Shown: piece after piece, positions 22,991-34,300 of the stretch
How the letters are laid out: each line of letters opens with the position of its first letter
How positions within the stretch are numbered: position 1 is the stretch's first letter
Source of the DNA: Allodiplogaster sudhausi
Taxonomy: Eukaryota > Nematoda > Chromadorea > Rhabditida > Diplogasteridae
Length of the DNA: 64,000 nucleotides
Assembly: GCA_945643635.1 (NCBI GenBank)
Contig: CALZFC010000251.1
Coordinates: forward strand, 2,529,001-2,593,000
Direction of reading: 5' to 3'
Translations under genes and position numbers: made by a program
Notes under the pieces: generated by a model
What the model saw: only the letters and a program-made list of their open reading frames with translations
The model's database searches: none
Told to the model about the DNA's origin: nothing

Positions 22991-23224
22991 AGTCCTGGTG
23001 GCCTCATGAAGCCAGGGGTGAAATAGGGATTCTGAACGTCGAAAAGCCTATTAACTATCGTTATAGATAGGTAAACACGTTTTTGCAATACGGACTCCTG
23101 CTGAAGATCAGTTTTAGCACGTTAGCGCATCGGACAAAAGTTGACCACAGTATCCAAAGTGTGAATACATAGTTAGCATCTTATTTCCACAGATCGAGTA
23201 ACCATCGGAATTAGTTCAATGATT

Positions 23225-23655
23225 ACCTACGAGTATATGGACATCATGATTACTTTACATATTGCAGTAAAAGATCGACTTTATCGTCCTGAACCTTCTG
23301 CATCTCAGGCCGCCTGCATGGATCCGGTACTGGGGGCTGACCACATGTAAAAACGTGTGATTAAGTAGCGACTAGACCAAAAAGTTATCGAAGAGATGTT
23401 CTAGAATACATCTCAACCATTTATCCAATAAAAAACTTGCCGAATATCAAAGAAATAAAACATTTTGTCCAGCACGCCTAAATGTGCAACCCGGGTAAAT
23501 TGAGTTATTGATTTTTTTTTCGCTCTGTAGTATATCAATGAATCTAATATTCTGCTACTGGAGATCTATTATTACAAAGAAGCAACCCTGAATATTTCAT
23601 TAAATTTCATGCATTTTGAAGGAAATTATGAATGAAAAACAAAAAGTTCATAGAC
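23225..23655. repeat. Right arm of inverted repeat paired with 19352-19765
   Basis: Reverse complement of the region following lectin gene B. It is followed directly by a direct duplication of about 55 bp (units from about 23650 and 23705) and by a CUB remnant, which suggests a second, inverted and mostly deleted lectin locus. Confidence 0.8.
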
Positions 23656-23699
23656 TTTAACTTTGATGACTTACATCTCAATGTATGCTGTTCATAGAC

Positions 23700-24080
23700 T
23701 GTAACTTTGATGACTTACATCTCAATGTATGCTGAGACAAGGTCGAACTCTACGATGGTGCTCCCTCTGATTGCGTTAGAATTTTTTTCTTATCTTAATT
23801 TTAAATAGTTATAACTGCAAATTTAAATAGAAGCCAGTAACGTCGGTTATCTGATTTGTTGGCTAAAGATTAAAAGGCCCATAAAGTTGAATATGAATCG
23901 TTATAAGTATTTTACATAATAAACCAATTCCATTTCCATGCAAAGATCATTTTAATCCTCGTCTTTTGACAATTTTAAGACTAACCGGGCGAACCTCGAC
24001 AGGGCCGCGTTTTCCGCAGTTATTCGTCGAACGATATGCAACTTGTGCTGAGCACGAAAGATGGCAGTACAGGCAGACAA
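23700..24080 (+). pseudogene. CUB-domain remnant of a lectin-CUB gene
   Basis: 23705-23785 resembles CUB exon 10 (codons for DDF/Y-DLN-C-D-KVELYDG), and 23980-24065 resembles exon 11 (GEPRQGRVFRSYSSNDMQLV-like, with KDGS after it). Indels and missing flanks show it is broken. Confidence 0.75.
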
Positions 24081-24481
24081 GCTCCCATTTTCCATGAAGC
24101 AAAGATTTTTTTTCTCCAGAGAGCTACTCCTACGATACGCATTCATTCATCAACAGCGCCTCAATCATAGCTTCCCGAATATCGAAGAAATAACATATTT
24201 TGTCCTGCACGCTTAAATGTGCAACTCGCGTGATTTGAGTTATTGATTTTTTTTCGCTCAATTGTTGATCAAAGAAACGTTACAAAAGATGTGGCAGCAT
24301 AAAGAAGCAACCCCGACTATTTCATTAAGTTTCATACACTTTAAAGGAAAATATGCCTGAAAAAGAAAAGTTGATGGACTTTTTGGCAGTACTGTATGTT
24401 CTCTCTATTTTGGAGAACTGCGCTACAGTTTATTCCTCCTCCTTGTGGACCCATGAATATGGGGGCGTGAACTTTTGTGAT

Positions 24482-24495
24482 TGAACCCAGGTTCA
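24482..24495. promoter_or_regulatory. Conserved palindrome TGAACC-N2-GGTTCA upstream of lectin C
   Basis: Perfect everted GGTTCA half-sites 435 nt before the ATG of gene C, within the ATGAATATGGGGGCGT block shared with genes A and B. Conservation in copies A and C supports a regulatory role; the binding factor is unknown. Confidence 0.45.
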
Positions 24496-24864
24496 TTATG
24501 AAATTCGATCTTCATGGCGCAACGCATTTGATGTTAACCTTTCGTTATCACCACTAGAGACGAGTATCATCTTCTCATTCCCTCTGTGTCTCTCTCGCGC
24601 CTTCATGCTATTTCCTATTTCCACCACTTTCACGACGCACTCCAATTTCTAGCCGTAAGTCTAGCAAAACATGCTTATCTCCCACTGGCATTTGAATACA
24701 ATGACAGCAAGCTTCCTTCTAATTGCACTTGCGCGCGTACAGAGATTAAAATCGTTCCATTTGTGTGCATACTTTCTGTCTGCCTACGCAAATTGTTATC
24801 GTCTTTAGAAAGAAATTAAATGTCAAATTGGCCAACATTGAGCCAGATGGCTTGCGACAACGTC

Positions 24865-24874
24865 TATATAAAAG
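24865..24874 (+). promoter_or_regulatory. TATA box of lectin gene C
   Basis: TATATAAAAG lies 43 nt before the ATG at 24917, at the same spacing and context as in gene A. Confidence 0.6.
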
Positions 24875-24916
24875 CAGCGTCGGCCGCAAAATGCCAACCT
24901 TGCAAGCACACACGAC

Positions 24917-27900
24917 ATGGAATTCTCAAGCGTCGCCCTCTTCGCTATTCTCATTTCCGTCGGTATGAAATTTTTTACATAAAATACTATGTAACCATTT
25001 ATGTTGTGGAGTTATGTTATATCAGTAGAAGAAGCTACTTGGGGTTCCGGCGGTGCACGGATCGAGGAGTGAGGATATGAAAGAAAGAAAAACGGCCAGT
25101 GAGCGTGAAGGAAGAGAGAAAGGCGAAAGAGATGAAAGAGTCCTGGAGGACTCTTGTAATGCAAAGAGGTTGCCGGCGAGTCTCTCGTGCCATATTTGGC
25201 GTTTGTGTGAAAGGCGAGAGAGAGGGAGATAGAGAAAATACAGCAATTTTCCTTTATGGCGAGGACCAAAGATTACAACTATTTCTAGAGAAAATACTTC
25301 ATTGTTATGATGTAATTAATTAATACATTATATTCATTCTCTTAAGACAGCCTCTCCGTAAGACTCGAGCACGGCATTATTGGGTGCTGCACTGGGGAAT
25401 TTTTTCCGATTTCGCTTATGAAAATTGGCTCACCTATACAACTCGACGTCCTCTACAACATACCGTACATTTTAATTTTTTTCAGAAAAATTACGTTCGG
25501 GAAACAGTACAGTACCCTTCAAAATATGATGAACCATAACTCGGCTAATTTTCCGAATTTGACGAAATCAAAGATACCGTTCGATAGCCCTTTGGACGCT
25601 CTTCAAATTGATCATACGTAAAATTTTCTAAAAAATCAATTTCGAGCCAAAACACGGCCCTGAAATGTTTTGACCACTTTTTGGCAAATTTTTGTTCATT
25701 TTTGGAAAGAGTACCCTGCAGTTTTTGATATGTTGTAGCGCGTGAAATTTGCTACAAGAATTCGTTAAGTCATTAACATAGCGGTAGGCACACCTTGCGA
25801 AAAATGCGCGCGAGTCGGTCAAAATGGCGCATTTTCGGTCGCCGAGACACAGTGCAAGCGCATTCATTGGTCCATAACTACGCTCAATCTTAATCTTTCA
25901 AAATCGTAAGTATATCATCTTAGAGCTCTTATGGAGATCTTCAAATGTTACATACAAACTTTTATTGAAAAGTTTGGATTTATATGGGAAATTTCGTTTT
26001 GTATGATAAGAAGGTTTAAAAAAACTACTTAAGAAACATTTCCACATGCCCAAACATACATCAAAAGAAAGAGGATGATATTTGGTACAAGATGAACCCC
26101 TTTAAATGAAATTCCATGCGTACAATCTTTTGTTTTTTTTTTAAAGCCATAAGAGTAGGGCCAGTAGCGTCACTGTCATTTCGCCCTAGTATTCATAGTT
26201 TAGTTTATTCAAATTAGAATATTCCAATCCTTTTTTTCTACACCTTTTCCATAAGGCCTTGTTATCCTACTCTTTTGGCTTATAACAAAGGATAGTACAC
26301 ATGGAATTTCATTTAAAGGGGTTCATCTTGTACTAAATTTCATTCTCTTTCTTATGATGTATGTTTGGGCATGTGGAAATGTATCCGAAGTAGTTTTTTA
26401 AGCCTTCTTATTTCCCATATAAATCCAAACTTTTCAATAAAAGTTTGTATGTAACATTTGAAGATCTCCATGAGAGCTCTAAGATGATATACTTACGATT
26501 TTGAAAGATGAAGATTGAGCGTAGTTATGGACCAATGAATGCGCTTGCACTGTGCCTCGGCGACCGAAAATGCGCCATTTTGACCGACTCGCGCGCATTT
26601 TTCGCAAGGTGTGCCTACCGCTATGTTATTGACTGTTATTGATTCTTGTAGCAAATTTCACGCGCTACAAGATATCAAAAAACTGTAGGGTACTCTTTCC
26701 AAAAATGAACAAAAATTTGCCAAAAAGTGGTCAAAAAAATGTTCAGGGTCGTGTTTTGGGTCGAAAATTGATTTTTTAGAAAATTTTACGCATGATCAAT
26801 TTGAAGAGCGTCCAACGGGCTATCGAACGGTATCTTTTATTTAGTCAAATTCGGAAAATTAGACGAGTTATGGTTCATCATATTTTGAAGGGTACTGTAC
26901 TGTTTCCCGAACGTAATTTTTCTGAAAAAAATTAAAATGTACGGTATGTTGTAGAGGACGTCGAGTTGTATAGGTGAGCCAATTTTCATAAGCGAAATCG
27001 GAAAAAATTCCCCAGTGCAGGTCGTGCTCAAAGGCTACAGACATGTTGTCTTAAGAGAGCCAATCAGAGAGGTTCGAGCAGGCCTCTATACAAGACATGT
27101 CGGGAACAGGGATGATCAAAGCGGGCCGGGCCCGGGCCGGGCCCTAGGCCCGGCCCGGCCCGTTGCTAATTTGGCGGGCCCGGGCCCGGCCCGGGCCGAG
27201 GTTTTCAAGGCAGGGCACGGCCCGGCCCGGCCCGCTTACCCCATGGGCCCGGCCCGGCCCGGCCCGCATACCCCACGGGCCGGGCCGGGCCCGGGCCTGG
27301 CCCGGGCCGGGCCCGTTTTAACATAGACCCGGGCCGGCCCGTTGCTAATTTGGCGGGCCCGGGCCCAGGCCGAGATTTTGAAAATAGGGCCCGGTCCGGC
27401 CCGGCCCGCTTGCCCCCCGGGCCCGGGCCGGCCCGGGCCTGGTTTTGACCATCCCTGGTCGGGAACAAAATTATTTTTTGATTTTTTATTCCTTCTAATG
27501 GCTTATGTAGCACCCTATAGAGATCCCAAAAAATTGTTCCAAAATTTTTTTTCTGTTATTTCACCATGGATATGCACCGAAAACCCGAAAAAACTCAAAT
27601 GATCATAACTTTGTTCATTGTTGAGATATATTAATTTTGAACTGTTTATTCAATTCCTAATTGAAAGGCGCACAAAAATTGTGTTAATCACTTTTTAAAT
27701 ATATTTCATTAAAGGTCACATTTTGGCGTTTTAATATTTCGAGTGGTGCGTTTGGGGCATAAAAACCCCCCATGTCTAAACGCTGAAAGCACCACGTGAA
27801 AGAACGACCTTTGTTACCCCTATTTAGATGCATTTCAATCAGAAATCCGGTCCCCAATTTTACAACATTTTGACAAGAAGCGCGCGAGTCGGTCAAAATG

Positions 27901-30811
27901 GCGCATTTTTCGGCCGCCGAGGCACCGCGCAAGCGCATTCATCGATCCATAACTGCGCTCAATGTCAATATTACAAAATCGTAAGTATATCATCATAGAG
28001 CTCTCAGGGAGATCTTCAAATGTTACATACATACCGTGCTCGAGTCTCTCAGATTGGCTCTCTTAATAATGGCATGAAACCTCTTCGAAAATCAGCATCC
28101 GGCTGTCCGGGCGCGTACGATCCGATGATTCGTGGTAGATGCATGCGTAACACGCCTACTTCCGGCTCCCAATATCAGCAACGAATGAACTGCCAGGAAG
28201 ACGGAGGAGAGCTCATGTCCATTCATTCCGAAGAGGCTAGATTGTCGTCAATAAAGAAAAGAAAAAACAAAAATTTTGAGTTTAAAGGAGGTATCCGGGG
28301 AATAATTAACCTATGTTTTGTTCAATGTGGATTTGTTCATCTTGGCGTAAAACATATATCCCGAAAGTTTGAGCGGTTTTCTTTCATTACATTCTGAGCA
28401 ATAGTAACGATAAAACTGGCGGGTAGAGAATTAGCTACGGTAGGTCATAGCCGCCCTCCTATTTCACATGCTCTCTCGGCCGAGCGACAGGCAACTTTAT
28501 GAGCGCGCGCATTCAAACTGGTTCTCTAGCGCTACTGTAGAATTATTCGCCGGATACTTCCTTTAAAGAAAGTTATGGTAACTTAAACTTTTTCTTACTT
28601 TTGCATGCCCTGACAAGGAAAAACTTTTAATAACAAACTTGACCCAATAATTTTCTTCATAGTGTGCATAGAATTTTGGATAACGAAATCAAAATTTTTA
28701 CCTCGGAGCAAGCCCCATAGAGGGCTGATTCAAACTTCCAGAGAGGCTCTCTTAAACTCAAAAATAGCCCTCTTGCAGGAAAACAAAGCGATCCACCAGC
28801 GTATGCAGACCGCATTCGTCATGATTGGCCTCGCATGTAACGAGACAGCAAAACAGTTCTACTGGTTCGATGGCACGCCGGTCGACTACTCTAACATCTG
28901 TTCGTCTCAATATTGGCAACGCATCACTTATTCTCGGATAGTGTCGATTCATCGCAATTTCCGGATTAATTATTTGAAGACAGTCTCCTCAGTTTGTTGC
29001 ATTCCAGCAGCGGACTGCTCCGACTCCAACAAGATCGTGTTTTTACGCCAAAGCGACGGGCTTTGGATTTATTCATACTCCACCGAGGACTTCTACGGCG
29101 TATGCGGGCATAACAGTCAGTGAGACTACCATGAATGCATTTATAGAATGTATTCTGAAACTGTGCTTCTGCGCACTTTTAATTTGTGGCCTCTTTTCTT
29201 TAACTATTAGGTGACCGTATTTGCAATATACGTCTTTCTTCTAACGAGGCTTCTGTTATAGCTAACATGATCTTTTCCAGATGTCGCTTGCAATGATTAC
29301 GATCAAATCGAAAACTCGAAGACTTGCGTATCTCTTCGCTCAACCAAGGATAGAAAATGAGATCGATAAACGAGTTGCCAAGTGGTTAGCCATTGTGATG
29401 TTATTCTTCAGAGGTCATGGCGCAAGGCCGAGATCAGCTGCCAGGAAGAGTCTGCACACCTCGTCTCCATTCACGACGAAGAAGTGAGCGGGTCCTTTTG
29501 AAAACATTCAATAACATGCTCTTCTTTAAGTCTAAAATGGTGAACAAAAAAATGATTGACTCTAGACGAATAAATACATCGGAGACAAGGCGAAGGAGCT
29601 CGGCCTCTTGGAAGGTCTGCACATTGGACTACAGTCCAACTCGAGCAGTCACGAGCTGGCTTGGAGCGACGGCAGCAATTACACGTACAACAACTATGGC
29701 AGAGGTGACACGCGTCATTACTCCCTCTGATAAGCTATTACAAGCACAGCCGCTCCTCCAACTGACATCCTCGAAACCCTTGAATTATGGTAGTGTTCGG
29801 GAATATGGTAATTTTAATGCTGGGTTTGTGCAGGCTTTCCGAACGACATCTTTGGACATTGCACGGCGCTTGAGACGCGTTCGAATTTCGGTAAGTGGAT
29901 CAGCAATCAATGCGACTCCAGCGCGCTGCCGTACGCTTGCGGACGACCGGGTCAGCAACCGAGATCTCTTTCCTTTTCCTCAGGATTAAATATACTAAGT
30001 CGCACAGTGTAATTATTCGAGTGTTCAATTTAAGAACTTAACGTAATATGATGTTGTTACATATGTATCTCCACATATCTCCACGATCCTGTACTCTTTA
30101 GCCTACGACATCGACAATCCTCAGGCAGAACCCGGATGTCCTGAGAATCCGTACTTCAGCACCGCAGCCACTGTCATTTTTTTATTGCTGACTAAAGTAT
30201 TTTTTAACACATTCCACAATTGTATAATATCCTTCCTCAATGATTTGGTGCTAAACAGTTTGCCCGTATCTACAGCCATATGCCGTGTTATCTTCTTCAC
30301 CTCTTCAGGTCTACTCTCCGTCCTATCCGGGACCACCAAATGCTACCGAATGTGACTACTTCTTCTCTGTGGACGAGGGCAAGAAAGTGCAGGTGACCTT
30401 TGACGACTTTGACCTCAACTTGTGCTGCGACAAGGTCGAACTCTACGAAGGCGCTTTCGGAGGCAATCTTATTGCAACGTTAGAATTTACGTTTTTTTGC
30501 TAAGTTTATGTGTGCACAGTTTGCAGTGGTAAAATTGTTAATAAAATCCTATCAGCTAATGGTTAAAAATGCAGGCCAGTTGAGTAAGAACGGATATTGG
30601 TAACGTACAAAGATACCAGTTCCATATCTATGCAAACGGCGTTTCACTCTTCTTCATTTAACCAATTGCCAGGCTAACCGGCGAACTTCGTCCGGGCCGC
30701 GTTTTCCGCACTTACTCGTCGAACATTATGCGACTTGTGCTGAGCACGAAAGACGGCAGCTTTGTTCGCGGCTTCCGTGCGCACTTCGCGGCTTATGCGA
30801 TTGATTCGTAA
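24917..30811 (+). CDS. Secreted C-type lectin x2 + CUB protein, copy C
   Basis: Eleven exons: 24917-24962, 28096-28235, 28779-28920, 29008-29115, 29281-29348, 29412-29483, 29566-29704, 29834-29950, 30102-30172, 30309-30478, 30673-30811. They sum to 1212 nt in frame (403 aa). Signal peptide MEFSSVALFAILISVASG, CTLD1 (CPGAYDPMIRGRC; NCQEDGGELMSIHSEE; FYWFDGTPVDYSN), CTLD2 (ESAHLVSIHDEE; LHIGLQSNSSSHELAW; LPYACGRP), CUB (FFSVDEGKKVQVTFDDFD; LCCDKVELYEG). The C-terminus differs from copies A and B (HFAAYAIDS). Intron 1 is 3.1 kb because palindromic TTAA elements inserted there, and intron 2 holds a MITE. Introns 2 and 3 have GC donors, and intron 5 reads AAG|GATAGA, an apparent GA donor. Its promoter (TATA, palindrome) is intact, so this may be an expressed copy if the long intron is tolerated. 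Confidence 0.82.
25346..27050. mobile_element. Fold-back (palindromic) TTAA-flanked element, copy 1a
   Basis: Bounded by TTAA (25342-25345) and TTAA (27051-27054). Almost the whole element is one inverted repeat: about 25390-26160 is the reverse complement of about 26250-27020, with a short central loop. No transposase ORF; short antisense ORFs in the arms mirror one another. It is inserted in intron 1 of lectin gene C. Confidence 0.83.
27055..28062. mobile_element. TTAA-flanked element, copy 1b, abutting 1a
   Basis: The ends GAGAGCCAATCAGAGAG and the reverse complement of CTCTCAGATTGGCTCTC form TIRs of about 28 bp. They lie between TTAA at 27051-27054, shared with element 1a, and TTAA at 28063-28066. 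The segment 27830-28020 repeats part of the 1a arm (about 25770-25945, reverse-complement relation to 26460-26650). It contains the nested hAT MITE. Confidence 0.78.
27107..27457. mobile_element. hAT MITE made mostly of GGCCC/GGGCC tracts
   Basis: The termini CAGGGATGATCAAA and the reverse complement CAGGGATGGTCAAA are flanked by a perfect 8-bp duplication GTCGGGAA (27099-27106 and 27458-27465). The 351-bp interior is nearly all alternating GGCCC and GGGCC runs. Same GC-rich theme as the hAT element at 8506-9668, but with different terminal bases. Confidence 0.93.
28286..28562. mobile_element. TTAA-flanked MITE, second copy (AGGA-GTATCCG termini)
   Basis: The ends AGGAGGTATCCGGGGAATAA and the reverse complement AGGAAGTATCCGGCGAATAA are flanked by TTAA. 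Related to the MITE at 20531-20967. It lies in intron 2 of lectin gene C. A further scrap of a GAGAGCC-type terminus is at about 28737-28753. Confidence 0.75.
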
Positions 30812-31376
30812 ATCATTACCCACGAGTGTTTCGATAATTGATATGCAGTTGTGTTCTCGCTGGCCTTTTTCGTAGAAACTATTCTGACAAGTGTGTTTAA
30901 AAATAGGAAAAAACACTATGACGAAATAGGATGGCCGTTTTCAGTAGATTCAGACTATACACATAGAATATACATGAAGAGCGTCAAAGGAACATATGCA
31001 CTTTTCTATGGAACTCATCCACGGACTTTTGATAATTTTACAATGGTCTATCAAAATTCGTGCAAGAATATTTGTTTTAGTTTGGATGCTATTGTTCTGT
31101 TTTCAGAGTGAGGTTTAAAGCCATACCAAAGAATTAACAAGTTTATTTTACAGTAATTAGACAATAACTACGATACTACTAAACACGTCGGCGCCTGAGG
31201 TCGTAAGGGTAAAGACAAAGAAGGGCTGGAAATGGCTGCCGGCTCTTAGCAACTTTCCTCTGGTAGATCTCGATTCGGACTTTAATATCTTATTGGCGCG
31301 GCGCGGACGCGGTCGCGGTTCTGAAAGCAGTCAACGTTATGTGTCAGAGGATCTGAAAGCAGTCAACATTATGTGG

Positions 31377-34300
31377 TATATTCTAAACGACAAACAAGTT
31401 GGAATATTCTAAACGACTAACAAGTTGGAATCTTCTAAACGACTAACAAGTTGGAATATTCAAAACGACTAACAAGTTGGAATATTCTAAACGACTAACA
31501 AGTTGGAATATTCTAAACGACTAACAAGTTGGAATATTCTAAACGACAAACAAGTTGGAATATTCTAAACGACTAACAAGTTGGAATATTCTAAACGACT
31601 AACAAGTTGGAATATTCTAAACGACTAACAAGTTGGAATATTCTAAACGACTAACAAGTTGGAATATTCTAAACGACTAACAAGTTGGAATATTCTAAAC
31701 GACTAACAAGTTGGAATCTTCTAAACGACTAACAAGTTGGAATATTCCAAACGACTAACAAGTTGGAATATTCTGAACGACTAACAAGTTGGAATATTCT
31801 AAACGACTAACAAGTTGGAATATTCTAAACGACAACAAGTTCGAATATTCTAAACGACTAACAAGTTGGAATATTCTAAACGACTAAAAAGTTGGAATAT
31901 TCTAAACGACTAACAAGTTGGAATATTCTAAACGACTAACAAGTTGGAATATTCTAAACGACTAACAAGTTGGAATATTCTAAACGACTAACAAGTTGGA
32001 ATCTTCTAAACGACTAACAAGTTGGAATATTCTAAACGACTAACAAGTTGGAATATTCTAAACGACTAACAAGTTGGAATATTCTAAACGACTAACAAGT
32101 TGGAATATTCTAAACGACTAACAAGTTGGCATATTCTAAACGACTAACAAGTTGGAATATTCTAAACGATTAACAAGTTGGAATCTTCTAAACGACTAAC
32201 AAGTTGGAATATTCCAAACGACTAACAAGTTGGAATATTCTAAACGACTAACAAGTTGGAATATTCTAAACGACTAACAAGTTGGAATATTCTAAACGAC
32301 AACAAGTTCGAATATTCTAAACGACTAACAAGTTGGAATATTCTAAACGACTAACAAGTTGGAATATTCTAAACGACTAACAATATTCTAAACGACTAAC
32401 AAGTTGGAATATTCTAAACGACTAACAAGTTGGAATATTCTAAACGACTAACAAGTTGGAATATTCTAAACGACTAACAAATTGGAATATTCTAAACGAC
32501 TAACAAGTTGGAATATTCTAAACGACAACAAGTTCGAATATTCTAAACGACTAACAAGTTGGAATATTCTAAACGACTAACAAGTTGGAATATTCTAAAC
32601 GACTAACAAGTTGGAATATTCTAAACGACTAACAAGTTGGAATATTCTAAACGACTAACAAGTTGGAATATTCTAAACGACTAACAAGTTGGAATATTCT
32701 AAACGACTAACAAATTGGAATATTCTAAACGACTAACAAGTTGGAATATTCTAAACGACTAACAAGTTGGAATATTCTAAACGACTAACAAGTTGGAATA
32801 TTCTAAACGACTAACAAGTTGGAATATTCAAAACGACTAACAAATTGGAATATTCTAAACGACTAACAAGTTGGAATATTCTAAACGACTAACAAGTTGG
32901 AATATTCTAAACGACTAACAAGTTGGAATATTCTAAACGACTAACAAATTGGAATATTCTAAACGACTAACAAGTTGGAATATTCTAAACGACAACAAGT
33001 TCGAATATTCTAAACGACTAACAAGTTGGAATATTCTAAACGACTAACAAGTTGGAATATTCTAAACGACTAACAAGTTGGAATATTCTAAACGACTAAC
33101 AAGTTGGAATATTCTAAACGACTAACAAGTTGGAATATTCTAAACGACTAACAAGTTGGAATATTCTAAACGACTAACAAATTGGAATATTCTAAACGAC
33201 TAACAAGTTGGAATATTCTAAACGACTAACAAGTTGGAATATTCTAAACGACTAACAAGTTGGAATATTCTAAACGACTAACAAGTTGGAATATTCTAAA
33301 CGACTAACAAATTGGAATATTCTAAACGACTAACAAGTTGGAATATTCTAAACGACAACAAGTTCGAATATTCTAAACGACTAACAAGTTGGAATATTCT
33401 TAACGACTAACAAGTTGGAATATTCTAAACGACTAACAAGTTGGAATATTCTAAACGACTAACAAGTTGGAATATTCTAAACGACTAACAAGTTGGAATA
33501 TTCTAAACGACTAACAAGTTGGAATATTCTAAACGACTAACAAGTTGGAATATTCTAAACGACTAACAAGTTGGAATATTCTAAACGACTAACAAGTTGG
33601 AATATTCTAAACGACTAACAAATTGGAATATTCTAAACGACTAACAAGTTGGAATATTCTAAACGACTAACAAGTTGGAATATTCTAAACGACTAACAAG
33701 TTGGAATATTCTAAACGACTAACAAGTTGGAATATTCAAAACGACTAACAAATTGGAATATTCTAAACGACTAACAAGTTGGAATATTCTAAACGACTAA
33801 CAAGTTGGAATATTCTAAACGACTAACAAGTTGGAATATTCCAAACGACTAACATGGAATATTGTAAACGACTAACAAGTTGGAATATTCTAAACGACTA
33901 ACATGGAATATTCTAAACGACTAACAAGTTGGAATATTTTAAACGACTAACATGGAATATTCTAAACGACTAACAAGTTGGAATATTCTAAACGACTAAC
34001 ATGGAATATTCTAAACGACTAACAAGTTGGAATATTCTAAACGACTACATGGAATATTCTAAACGACTAACAAGTTATAATATTCTAAACGACTAACATG
34101 GAATATTCTAAACGACTAACAACTTGGAATATTCTAAACGACTAACATGGAATATTCTAAACGACTAACAAGTTGGAATATTCCAAACGACTAACAAGTT
34201 GGAATATTCTGAACGACTAACAAGTTGGAATATTCTAAACGACTAACAAGTTGGAATATTCTAAACGACAACAAGTTCGAATATTCTAAACGACTAACAA

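Noticed and set aside
27015..27513. Long Gly-Pro/Ala-Arg ORFs on both strands
   Set aside because: Artefacts of the GC-rich hAT MITE at 27107-27457.
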